A DNA stretch of 8,246 nucleotides from DASUBV01 sp035763085 (GTDB lineage: Bacteria; Actinomycetota; Actinomycetes; Streptosporangiales; Streptosporangiaceae). The notes beneath the pieces are model-generated. The model was not told where the DNA came from, searched no databases, and saw nothing but the letters and a program-made list of their open reading frames with translations. Position numbers and translations under genes: made by a program. Below are positions 1 through 5,904 of this stretch, in pieces; position 1 is the first letter of the stretch; every line of letters starts with the position of its first letter. The DNA is taken from positions 1-8,246 of the forward strand of contig DASUBV010000267.1 in the NCBI GenBank assembly GCA_035763085.1. The letters are read 5' to 3'.

Positions 1-291
1 CTGCCGGCCGGGCAGCTTGCGCTCGTAGGTGACCGACCGGCCGCTGACCTGCTCGATGCTCAGGATCTCCGGGGTCCGGAAGGGCAGGCCCGCGGCAGCG
101 AGGTCGGCATAGAACGCCTGCGTCTCCGCCAGCGAGGCCATCTCGCGATCCCGCCAGACCTTGGCGACCAGGCCGTTTCCCAGGTCGTAGATGGCGCCCT
201 CGACGCCGGCCGCCAGCGGCTGCGGGTCGTGCCCCCGGCTGGTGAAGTAGCCGAGCCACTCCGGCGTGTGGGCCAGCACCCAGTCCGTCAT
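1..291 (-). CDS. APH-like phosphotransferase, N-terminal part (cut by window edge)
   Basis: This is my reading of the minus strand from an ATG at 291 to the window edge: 97 codons without a stop. The protein looks like the N-lobe of a kinase of the aminoglycoside phosphotransferase/choline kinase fold. A glycine-bearing nucleotide loop (around G29-VEGAIYDLG) is followed by LVAKVW, where K44 would be the ATP-binding lysine. Next come a helix with E57 (ETQAFYADL, possible partner of K44) and a hinge-like YERKLPGR at 90-96. The catalytic HxD and metal-binding DxD motifs would lie in the missing C-lobe, so the substrate cannot be judged. Aminoglycoside, choline, homoserine or other small-molecule phosphorylation are all possible, and the family name does not prove resistance. 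No strong Shine-Dalgarno precedes the ATG. The gene lies 272 bases downstream of the HIT gene on the same strand and is probably a separate unit. Confidence 0.75.
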   Translation of the reverse strand, partial: MTDWVLAHTPEWLGYFTSRGHDPQPLAAGVEGAIYDLGNGLVAKVWRDREMASLAETQAFYADLAAAGLPFRTPEILSIEQVSGRSVTYERKLPGRQ

Positions 292-343
292 GGTCGTGCC
301 TGCCCGCAGAAAGTCTGCTCGCGGCCAGGTCCAGCGCGGGAGG

Positions 344-373
344 GATGGATAACGGCAGAGCTCAGCACGTCAA
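344..373 (-). promoter_or_regulatory. Possible promoter for the APH-like gene
   Basis: On the minus strand, TTGACG (373 to 368) is a good -35 hexamer. An 18-base spacer leads to TATCCA (349 to 344), a weak -10. This would give a leader of roughly 45 bases before the ATG at 291. A separate GATAAT at 415 to 410 is a better -10 but has no recognisable -35. Both are guesses from motif matching in the 292-563 gap, which otherwise holds no convincing gene. Confidence 0.25.
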
Positions 374-563
374 TCAGGTCTACCGCAGCTGCGCGCGCCG
401 CTGCAGCCCATTATCTGCCTGCCTCCCGGGACCTGTGCCTGGTGCTGGGCGCTGACTGCCTCGCCCAGGCTGGCGTCGCGCTGGCGGGCGGGGTCATCCC
501 GACTGGTTCCGCCAGCCCTGCGGACGTCGCTGCCGTGTCACCTGTGCCCGGGCTGAGCGGCGG

Positions 564-1061
564 CTAGTTGCCTGAGTCGCGGGCGGCCAGGTAGCTGCGC
601 AGCTCGGCAACCAGCTCGGTGATCTCGGTGACGCCGCCGCGCCGGGCCTGCGGCCACTCATCCACGCGCGTCCACCAGTACTCGCGGGGAGTGCCCGCGA
701 ACCGCGGCAGCAGGTGGATGTGCAGATGCGGGACTCCGTCACCGATCACTGCCGCGTACACGTGCTCCGCCGCGGCCACCTCGCGCAGCGCCCGGCTGGC
801 CCGACTGCACCACAGGCCGATGCTGCGCGCCTCGCCGTCGGTCAGGTCGGCCAGGCCCGCTGCGTGCCGCCGCGGCTCGACGAACAGGTGCCCGAGGTAG
901 GCGGTGCTGCCGTCTTGTCCGAGCGCGTCCGGAGTGACGATGTGGGAAACCAGCGTCAGCTCATCCTCGGCGACCGCGCCACCGGGCATCAGCGTGGCCC
1001 GGTCACGATGCTTGCGGCAGACGAAGCAGCCAGCCGGGCTGGCGTCGGCGGTCTCGGTCAT
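564..1061 (-). CDS. HIT-family (histidine triad) protein
   Basis: A 165-residue protein of the histidine triad superfamily, nucleotide-binding hydrolases or transferases acting on NMP-linked substrates. The signature H112-L-H114-I-H116-LL is intact; by family analogy the middle histidine (H114) is the nucleophile. An N-terminal C12-F-V-C15 pair resembles the zinc-binding knuckle of many bacterial HIT proteins, with H58 or H66 as possible further ligands. There is no signal peptide or membrane segment, so it should be cytoplasmic. The ATG at 1061 is preceded by GGAGG (1074 to 1070) with an 8-base spacer. That ribosome site lies inside the last codons of the response regulator, whose stop is only 4 bases upstream, so the two are very likely translationally coupled. 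The true substrate is unknown. Association with a two-component operon is the odd part. Family assignment is firm, function is not. Confidence 0.92.
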   Translation of the reverse strand: MTETADASPAGCFVCRKHRDRATLMPGGAVAEDELTLVSHIVTPDALGQDGSTAYLGHLFVEPRRHAAGLADLTDGEARSIGLWCSRASRALREVAAAEHVYAAVIGDGVPHLHIHLLPRFAGTPREYWWTRVDEWPQARRGGVTEITELVAELRSYLAARDSGN

Positions 1062-1065
1062 GAGC

Positions 1066-1728
1066 TCATCCTCCAGTTGCGTCGGCCAGGCGGCTTTCCC
1101 AGGCCCAGGCCGCGATCTCGACCCGGTTCCGGAGGCCCAGCTTCGCCTGGATGCTAGTCAGGTGGCTCTTGACCGTGCTGAGCGAGATGAACAGCTCCGC
1201 GCCGATCTCCTGGTTGGTGCGCCCGCGCGCGATCGAGCGGATGACCTCGGTCTCCCGCTCCGACAGCGGGGTGGCCGGCCGGGCGGCGGCCGGAGCCCGG
1301 CTCGCCGCCAGGTGCTGCAGGAGCCGGCGCGTGATAGCGGGGGAGATCAGCGCGTCCCCGGACACCGCCGCCCGCACGGCCTCGGCGAGCAGCACTGGTC
1401 CGGCATCCTTGAGCACGAAGCCGGCGGCGCCGGCGCGCAGCGCCCCGTAGACGTACTCATCGAGGTCGAAGGTCGTGACGATGACCACCCGGAGCGGGTC
1501 GGCCACGCCGGGCCCGGCGATCGCGCGGGTGACCTCGATGCCGTCCAGCCGCGGCATCCGGATGTCGACCAGGCTCACGTCGGGGCGGAGCCGGCGGGCC
1601 AGGGCTACCGCCTCGGCGCCGTCGGCCGCCTCGCCGACCACGGTGATGTCCGGCTGATCCTCCAGCAGCAGGCGCAGGCCGCTGCGGATCATTGCCTGGT
1701 CGTCGGCGATCAGCACCCGGATGGTCAC
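1066..1728 (-). CDS. NarL/LuxR-type response regulator
   Basis: A 220-residue two-component response regulator. The receiver domain (about 3-120) has the acidic pair D9/D10, phosphoacceptor D55 in LVDIRMP, the conserved T85 in IVTTFD and K107 in FVLKD. A short Ala/Pro linker (about 141-153) leads to a LuxR/NarL-type helix-turn-helix (about 155-212), with LSERETEVI and the recognition region ISLSTVKSHL. It should bind DNA as a dimer when phosphorylated by the adjacent kinase. The start is a GTG at 1728 that overlaps the kinase TGA (GTGA), so the two are translated together. The likely targets are its own operon and the divergent ABC transporter, since both face the shared regulatory region at 3069-3265. 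It resembles the DesR/LiaR class, but I do not assign a specific gene name. Confidence 0.95.
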   Translation of the reverse strand: MTIRVLIADDQAMIRSGLRLLLEDQPDITVVGEAADGAEAVALARRLRPDVSLVDIRMPRLDGIEVTRAIAGPGVADPLRVVIVTTFDLDEYVYGALRAGAAGFVLKDAGPVLLAEAVRAAVSGDALISPAITRRLLQHLAASRAPAAARPATPLSERETEVIRSIARGRTNQEIGAELFISLSTVKSHLTSIQAKLGLRNRVEIAAWAWESRLADATGG

Positions 1729-3068
1729 GCCGGCCCCGGCACGGCCGCCCCGGCCGCCGGCTGCCGAGCCGGTGCCGCAGGGCCGGCCACGGCCGGCGCC
1801 GCGGCAGAACCTGGCGGCGCGGCCGCAGTCACTGCTCCGCGCCGGGCCGCCGCGGCCGTGCTGCCGCCCGGCAGCGGCACCGTCGCGGCGACCGACCAGC
1901 CCGCGCCCGCGGCCGGCCCCGCCGTGAGCTCGCCGCCGAGCCGCTCGACCCGCTCGCGCATGCCCAGCAGCCCGTACCCGCTGGCGTGCGGGAACCGGGC
2001 CGCCCCGGCCGCCGGAGCGTCGTCGGTGACCTGCACCGACACCGCACCCTGGTCGTGCCCGACGATCACCGTGACCGACCGGGCGGCCGGGGCGTGGCGG
2101 GCGATGTTGGTCAGCGCCTCCTGGACGACGCGGTAGACCGTGGTGGTCACCTCGGGCGGCCAGCCGGAGTCAGCGGGCCCGTCAGGCAACTGAAGCCGCA
2201 CGTCGCAGCCGCCGCCCGGGATCCGCGCCGCGAACCGGCTGACCAGCTCGCTGAGCTCGCCCGGCCCCGGCGCGACGCCCGCTCCGTCGTCGCCGTCCTC
2301 ATCCCGGAGCAGCCCGATCACCCGGCGCAGCGAGCCGAGCGCGTCCGACCCGGCTGCCTCGATCCCGGCCAGCGCGTCGGCCAGCCGTCCCGGGTGCTGC
2401 CCGGCGGCCAGCCGGGCCGCCTGCGCCTGGATGACGATGCCGGTGATGTGATGCGCCGCGGCGTCGTGCAGTTCCCGGGCCAGGTCCAGGCGCTCGGCCC
2501 GGCGGACGGCCTCGAGGGTGGCCTGGCGGCGGCCGTCCATCAGCCGCAGCCACAGCCCGATGGCCAGTGCGGCGCCCCAGCCCAGGCCCATCAGCCGGGT
2601 CGCGGCGAGCGAGCTGGGAATCCCGGCCGAGATGAAGACCAGGTACCGCTCGATCGTCCCGGCCACGACGACCGCCCCGGCCACCGCGACCGCCACCACC
2701 AGGCGGGGCGGCAGCCGCCTGGCCGCCGAGCCGATGAGCACCAGCAGAGCCAGGTCCGCGGCCGCGTCCGGCTGAGCGGGCAGGTGCCACAGCCAGGCCG
2801 CCAGCTCGGCCGCGCCCGCGACGGTCAGGCCCGCCGCCGCGGCCAGCGCGCAGGACCGCCCGCGGGCCAGCGCCGCCGCGCACACCAGCAGCCCGGCGGC
2901 CAGGTCAAACAGCCAGCTGCCGTGGTGCCGGGCAATCAACTGCGCTTCGTAGACCAGCACCACGGCCAGCACGATGGCCAGCCCGGCACTGGCCACCGTC
3001 GCCGGCAGCGCCGCCCGCCCCAGCCAGCCCTGCCGCCCCAGCCGATCCCGCTGATCCAGCACGCTCAT
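1725..3068 (-). CDS. DesK/NarL-type sensor histidine kinase
   Basis: A 447-residue membrane sensor kinase of the HisKA_3 class. The N-terminal half has about five or six hydrophobic segments (roughly 21-40, 54-69, 72-94, 105-115, 121-140, 158-176) with very short loops, so the signal is probably sensed in the membrane. The H-box LARELHDAAAHH gives phosphoacceptor H201. The ATPase domain has an N-box around N321 (EALTNIARHAP), a D-box-like VTDDAP near 348-352 and a G-box GYGLLGMRERVERLGG at 364-379. After about residue 400 comes a 47-residue tail almost entirely Ala, Pro, Gly and Val, with no known role. I chose the ATG at 3068. The longer in-frame reading from a TTG at 3275 would cross the whole regulatory region and the divergent ABC start, and its first 69 residues look non-coding. 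The stop overlaps the regulator start. Confidence 0.93.
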   Translation of the reverse strand: MSVLDQRDRLGRQGWLGRAALPATVASAGLAIVLAVVLVYEAQLIARHHGSWLFDLAAGLLVCAAALARGRSCALAAAAGLTVAGAAELAAWLWHLPAQPDAAADLALLVLIGSAARRLPPRLVVAVAVAGAVVVAGTIERYLVFISAGIPSSLAATRLMGLGWGAALAIGLWLRLMDGRRQATLEAVRRAERLDLARELHDAAAHHITGIVIQAQAARLAAGQHPGRLADALAGIEAAGSDALGSLRRVIGLLRDEDGDDGAGVAPGPGELSELVSRFAARIPGGGCDVRLQLPDGPADSGWPPEVTTTVYRVVQEALTNIARHAPAARSVTVIVGHDQGAVSVQVTDDAPAAGAARFPHASGYGLLGMRERVERLGGELTAGPAAGAGWSVAATVPLPGGSTAAAARRGAVTAAAPPGSAAAPAVAGPAAPARQPAAGAAVPGPA

Positions 3069-3075
3069 GCCGCTC

Positions 3076-3081
3076 AGCCTA
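3076..3081 (-). promoter_or_regulatory. Candidate -10 box for the kinase-regulator-HIT operon
   Basis: TAGGCT on the minus strand (3081 to 3076) fits the actinobacterial TANNNT -10 pattern and ends 7 bases before the kinase ATG at 3068. There is no clear Shine-Dalgarno, so transcription may start at or next to the ATG and the mRNA may be leaderless. No convincing -35 lies at the usual distance, which would fit an activator-dependent promoter: the inverted repeat at 3108-3146 begins just upstream. Confidence 0.4.
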
Positions 3082-3107
3082 CGGAGCCAGCCCCGCGACC
3101 GCGCCGG

Positions 3108-3146
3108 CCGAAAGTACGACCCGCGCGGCCAGGACCGTACTTCCGG
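3108..3146. promoter_or_regulatory. Inverted repeat, candidate response-regulator operator
   Basis: The 11-base arms CCGAAAGTACG (3108-3118) and CGTACTTCCGG (3136-3146) are reverse complements at 10 of 11 positions, separated by 17 bases. Each arm holds a GTAC core, which also occurs in some published NarL-type regulator sites (for example the MacR motif with GTAC halves). The repeat sits in the 197-base region between the kinase operon and the divergent ABC operon, just upstream of the kinase -10. That is a natural place for one site to control both directions. Binding by the regulator at 1066-1728 is inference. Confidence 0.45.
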
Positions 3147-3252
3147 CTGATGCTGCCGCCACCTGCGGGCCGGCACAGTGAGCGGCGTGCCAGCGCGGCC
3201 TGCCCGCGGCAGCCGCCAGGACGGCCGGCGAGCCGGCGGGCCAGCAGTTATC

Positions 3253-3258
3253 AGGAGG
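3253..3258 (+). promoter_or_regulatory. Strong ribosome binding site that fixes the ABC ATPase start
   Basis: AGGAGG lies 7 bases before the GTG at 3266, an ideal spacing. An ATG at 3261 is only 2 bases from the AGGAGG and stops after two codons (ATG ACG TGA), so the GTG is the real start. Confidence 0.75.
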
Positions 3259-3265
3259 ACATGAC

Positions 3266-4219
3266 GTGAGGACAAGCAGCCAGAGCGTTCCCCGGCAGGG
3301 CCCGGGGACGAAAGAAGGCGGTGCCATCAGCACCGTCCTGCGCGCCCGGGGACTGGGTAAGAGGTACCGGCGGCGCTGGGCGCTGTCGGACTGCACCCTC
3401 GACATCCCGGCCGGCCGCGTTGTCGGCCTGGTCGGGCCGAACGGGGCCGGAAAGACCACGCTGCTGAGCCTGGCCGCCGGCCTGCTGCGGCCGACCTCGG
3501 GCACCATCGAGGTGTGCGGCGGGCGGCCCGGCAGCGGCCGCGGCCAGCTGGCCAGGGTCGGCTTCGTGGCCCAGGACACGCCCGCTTACGCGGGGCTGAC
3601 CATCGCCGACCACCTCACCCTGGGCGCGCGGCTCAGCCCCGGCTGGGACGCCAGGCTCGCAGCCAGCCGGATCAGGCGGCTGGGGATGTCGCCGGGTCAG
3701 CGCGCCGGGAGCCTGTCCGGCGGACAGCGTGCTCAGCTCGCGCTGACCCTGGCCATCGCCAAGCGTCCTGAGCTGCTCATCCTCGACGAGCCGGTGGCCA
3801 GCCTCGACCCGCTGGCCAGGGACGCGTTCCTGCGCGACCTGCACGACACCGTCGCCGACCAGGAGCTGAGCGTGGTGCACTCCTCGCACCTGATCTCCGA
3901 CCTCGAGCGGGTCTGCGACTACCTCATCGTCCTGGCCGCCTCCCGCGTCCAGGTCGCCGGCGAGGTCAGCGAACTGCTGGCCCGTCACCGGCTGCTCACC
4001 GCGCCGCGCATCGACACCGCGGCGCTGCCGGCCGGGATGGAAGCCATCTCCGTGCGGCACGGCGGCCCGCACGACACCGCCATCGTCTGTGACGACACCA
4101 CGGCCGGGGCCGGCACGCTCCCGGCCGTGCCCGGCGCCGCGCTCAGCCCGGTCGGCCTCGAAGATCTCGTCCTGGCCTACATGAGCCAGTCCGCTCCCGC
4201 CCTGGAGGTCACCCGATGA
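3266..4219 (+). CDS. ABC transporter ATP-binding protein
   Basis: A 317-residue ABC ATPase that would power the adjacent permease. All motifs are intact: Walker A GPNGAGKT (58-65), Q-loop Q103 (VAQD), signature LSGGQ (150-154), Walker B LLILDEP (170-176 with E175), D-loop SLD (179-181) and switch histidine H208. The ATPase core covers about 23-235. An approximately 80-residue C-terminal extension with no recognised motif follows, as in many ABC-2 drug-export ATPases. About 22 residues before the domain (Ser/Gly/Pro-rich) make a slightly long N-terminus, but the only start with a good ribosome site is the GTG at 3266. The TGA overlaps the permease ATG (ATGA), so the two are co-translated. It is divergent from the two-component operon, which probably controls it. 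The substrate cannot be read from the sequence. Confidence 0.95.
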   Translation: MRTSSQSVPRQGPGTKEGGAISTVLRARGLGKRYRRRWALSDCTLDIPAGRVVGLVGPNGAGKTTLLSLAAGLLRPTSGTIEVCGGRPGSGRGQLARVGFVAQDTPAYAGLTIADHLTLGARLSPGWDARLAASRIRRLGMSPGQRAGSLSGGQRAQLALTLAIAKRPELLILDEPVASLDPLARDAFLRDLHDTVADQELSVVHSSHLISDLERVCDYLIVLAASRVQVAGEVSELLARHRLLTAPRIDTAALPAGMEAISVRHGGPHDTAIVCDDTTAGAGTLPAVPGAALSPVGLEDLVLAYMSQSAPALEVTR

Positions 4220-5208
4220 TCTGGCTGACCTGGCGCCAGTTCCGCACCCAGGCCGCCGTTACCTTCGGCGCCATTACCGTCCTGGCCGCGATCCTCGCCG
4301 CCACCGGCCCGCAGCTCGCGCACCTGGCGAGCAGCAGCAGTAACGACTTCCTCAGCCGGGTCAGCGGCGCCGACCGCGCGCTGTGGATCATCGGCAGCCT
4401 GGCGGTGCTCGCCGCGCCGGCCCTGATGGGCCTGTTCTGGGGCGCCCCGCTGATCACCCGCGAGCTGGATGCCGGCACCTACCGGCTGGCCTGGACCCAG
4501 ACCACCCGGACCCGCTGGCTGGCCGCCAAGCTCAGCCTGCTCGGCCTGGCCGCCATGACCGCCGCCGGGCTGCTCAGCCTGGCGGTGACCTGGTGGGCCA
4601 GCCCGATCGATGCCGCCATCGCCAGCCAGAAGGGGATCCTGCCGCCCGGCCTGCTGGTCTTCCCGCGGCTGTCACCGGAGATGTTCGCCGCCCGCGGGAT
4701 CGCCCCGCTCGGCTACGCCGCGTTCTTCTTCGTCCTCGGCGTGACCATCGGCGTCGCGGTCCGGCGCACCCTGCCGGCCATGGCCCTGCTGCTGACGGCC
4801 TTCGCCGTGGTCCAGATCGGCATGACGACCTTCGTCCGGCCGCACCTGATCCCGGCCGAGCAGCGCACCGAGGTCATCAGCGCGGCCAACCTGCTCAACA
4901 TCAACGTCAACAACAGCGTGACCGTGATCGGCAGGCCCGGCGCCTGGGTGAGCTCGCAGCAGACCATCAATGCGGCCGGCCAGCCGGCCAAGCCGCCGTC
5001 CTGGGTGCTGAAGTGCCCCGCCGGCTCCGCGGCCACCAGCCAGGCCTGCTATGCCCGGCTGGCCCAGCTCGGCTACCGGCAGCAGATCACCTTCCAGCCC
5101 GCCAGCCGGTTCTGGCCGCTGCAGCGCAACGAGACGGTGATCTACCTCGTGCTCACCGTCGTCCTGGCCGGCCTGTGCACCTGGTGGACCCGCCGCCTCC
5201 TGTCCTGA
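4216..5208 (+). CDS. ABC-2 type transporter permease
   Basis: A 330-residue membrane protein with about six hydrophobic segments (roughly 15-33, 57-77, 103-125, 165-183, 186-206, 308-325), the usual ABC-2 export half-transporter layout. Between the fifth and sixth segments is a polar domain of about 100 residues (207-305) that should lie outside the cell. It holds two cysteines, C267 and C278, that could form a disulfide. The end of this domain reads FQPASRFWPLQRNE, a motif I associate with an actinobacterial family of permeases encoded next to their ATPase. The protein ends in a short positively charged TRR tail, consistent with a cytoplasmic C-terminus. It starts inside the ATPase stop (ATGA). 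Likely role: export, or a sensing/detoxification complex with the ATPase and the divergent two-component system. Family call is strong, substrate unknown. Confidence 0.9.
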   Translation: MIWLTWRQFRTQAAVTFGAITVLAAILAATGPQLAHLASSSSNDFLSRVSGADRALWIIGSLAVLAAPALMGLFWGAPLITRELDAGTYRLAWTQTTRTRWLAAKLSLLGLAAMTAAGLLSLAVTWWASPIDAAIASQKGILPPGLLVFPRLSPEMFAARGIAPLGYAAFFFVLGVTIGVAVRRTLPAMALLLTAFAVVQIGMTTFVRPHLIPAEQRTEVISAANLLNINVNNSVTVIGRPGAWVSSQQTINAAGQPAKPPSWVLKCPAGSAATSQACYARLAQLGYRQQITFQPASRFWPLQRNETVIYLVLTVVLAGLCTWWTRRLLS

Positions 5209-5382
5209 CCAGTCCCGCTAAGGACTCCGTCCGTGCTCATCCGATGCCCAGCCGCTCCCGAGCGCGTCCTCAGTCCAATGGAGGGGAATGGTGCGCCACT
5301 GCCCCAAATGATCCTAGAGCAGTAAGTGCTATGGTATGACCACCTGGCTGCCGCCCCGAATCACCGTGGAAACTGGGGCCTG

Positions 5383-5421
5383 GTGCAGCTGATCCTCCTG
5401 AGCAACGATGATCAGCTGCGC
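5383..5421. terminator. Strong stem-loop between convergent genes, possible terminator
   Basis: GCAGCTGATC (5385-5394) and GATCAGCTGC (5410-5419) form a perfect 10-bp stem, extended by a G-U and a G-C pair to 5383/5421, around a 15-base loop. It lies between the permease stop (5208) and the VOC stop (5456), which face each other, so it could end transcription in both directions. There is no T-run after the stem on either strand; actinobacterial terminators often lack one. The rest of 5209-5455 (247 bases) shows no gene I can support. Confidence 0.45.
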
Positions 5422-5455
5422 GATTGGCTGGCCGCGCGCCAGCCACACCCGGCGG

Positions 5456-5803
5456 TCACTGGTTCAGGGCGGTGGGGTGGCGGGGTTGGTAGATGCCTAG
5501 TTCGGTGCCGTCGGGCAGCCGGATCGCGGCCATCAGCCCCCAGCCGCGGTCGGCCACATCCTGGGCCACCTCAACGCCCTTGCCGCGCAGCTCGGCGAGC
5601 GTCGCCTGGATGTCATCGCACATCCGGTACAGCTGGTGCGACCCGGCCTCGGCGGGGTGGACGGCGAGCTCGGCGGGCGGCAGCGCGAAGATCAGCCAGG
5701 CCGCGCCGGCGTCCACCGACGACAGGCCCAGCGTGCCGGACAAGAACTCGCGCACCCGCTCCGCCGCCGGCGAGTACATGATCGCGTGCACTCCGGTAAT
5801 CAC
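5456..5803 (-). CDS. VOC/glyoxalase-like family protein
   Basis: A 115-residue single-domain protein of the vicinal oxygen chelate (glyoxalase/bleomycin resistance/dioxygenase) fold. It matches what I know of a small actinobacterial subgroup starting MITGVHA and ending in YQPRHPTA, with a central WLIFALPPAELAVHPAE segment and MCDDIQATLAEL. Possible metal ligands by position are H6, H56 and E101; the first and last strands carry them in metal-dependent members. The substrate is unknown, and some members are not enzymes. I chose the GTG at 5803 because homologues begin at MITG and a -10-like TAGTGT ends 7 bases upstream. A GTG at 5812 would add three residues. The gene is cytoplasmic and stands alone, divergent from the antitoxin gene. 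Confidence 0.85.
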   Translation of the reverse strand: MITGVHAIMYSPAAERVREFLSGTLGLSSVDAGAAWLIFALPPAELAVHPAEAGSHQLYRMCDDIQATLAELRGKGVEVAQDVADRGWGLMAAIRLPDGTELGIYQPRHPTALNQ

Positions 5804-5810
5804 GCTCCGC

Positions 5811-5816
5811 ACACTA
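5811..5816 (-). promoter_or_regulatory. Candidate -10 box for the VOC gene
   Basis: TAGTGT on the minus strand (5816 to 5811) fits TANNNT and ends 7 bases before the GTG at 5803. That supports this start and a leaderless or near-leaderless transcript. If translation began at the GTG at 5812 this box would lie across the start codon. Confidence 0.35.
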
Positions 5817-5863
5817 CCGGGCCCGATGCATCAGGGCTCGGGCTCAAGGCGCCTCCAGGATTC

Positions 5864-5895
5864 AGTTCCTACCATGGTAGGAACTACCGCGGTAG
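5864..5895. promoter_or_regulatory. Double palindromic operator of the toxin-antitoxin operon
   Basis: Two copies of the 12-bp palindrome CTACC-NN-GGTAG lie at 5869-5880 (centre AT) and 5884-5895 (centre CG), exactly 15 bp apart. The first grows to a perfect 22-bp palindrome at 5864-5885. The pair ends 9 bases before the antitoxin start and overlaps the -10 box. Ribbon-helix-helix antitoxins bind short tandem palindromes of this kind to repress their own operon. Two sites at a fixed spacing suggest cooperative binding by two antitoxin dimers or a toxin-bridged complex. Confidence 0.8.
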
Positions 5896-5898
5896 GAT
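5893..5898 (+). promoter_or_regulatory. -10 box of the toxin-antitoxin promoter
   Basis: TAGGAT matches TANNNT well and ends 6 bases before the GTG at 5905, so the mRNA may begin at the start codon. The hexamer shares its first three bases with the second palindrome (5884-5895), so bound antitoxin would block RNA polymerase. No clear -35 was found at 17-18 bases. Confidence 0.5.
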
Positions 5899-5904
5899 CA
5901 GAGG

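Noticed and set aside
306..318. Dyad GCAGA-AAG-TCTGC near the phosphotransferase start.
   Set aside because: Five-base arms with a three-base loop arise easily by chance; there is no second copy or link to a promoter.
343..453. A 36-codon ATG frame just after GGGAGGG in the 292-563 gap.
   Set aside because: The ribosome-like site is only about one base from the ATG, the peptide has no pattern and a rare TTA codon is present. Not supportable as a gene.
904..2136. Open 410-codon plus-strand frame opposite HIT, regulator and kinase genes.
   Set aside because: It spans three clear genes on the other strand, has low-complexity composition and no ribosome site.
1692..3269. Open 525-codon plus-strand frame opposite the histidine kinase, whose stop overlaps the ABC GTG.
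   Set aside because: It is a GC-driven shadow: the translation is Arg/Gln/Pro/His-rich with no domain, while the opposite strand encodes a textbook kinase with all motifs.
3261..3269. Two-codon ORF ATG ACG TGA before the ABC ATPase start, as a regulatory leader peptide.
   Set aside because: It sits 2 bases from the AGGAGG, too close for initiation, and overlaps the better placed GTG start.
5211..5226. Possible small terminator AGTCC/GGACT just after the permease stop.
   Set aside because: Only a 5-bp stem, with no T-run; the stem at 5383-5421 is far better.
4383..5339. Open 318-codon plus-strand frame inside the permease gene.
   Set aside because: Arg/Pro/Ala-rich shifted reading of the permease; the permease frame has coherent membrane segments.
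5326..5781. Plus-strand frame across the 5209-5455 gap into the VOC gene.
   Set aside because: Most of it is antisense to the VOC gene and Arg/Pro-rich; the first 45 codons show no recognisable domain or ribosome site.
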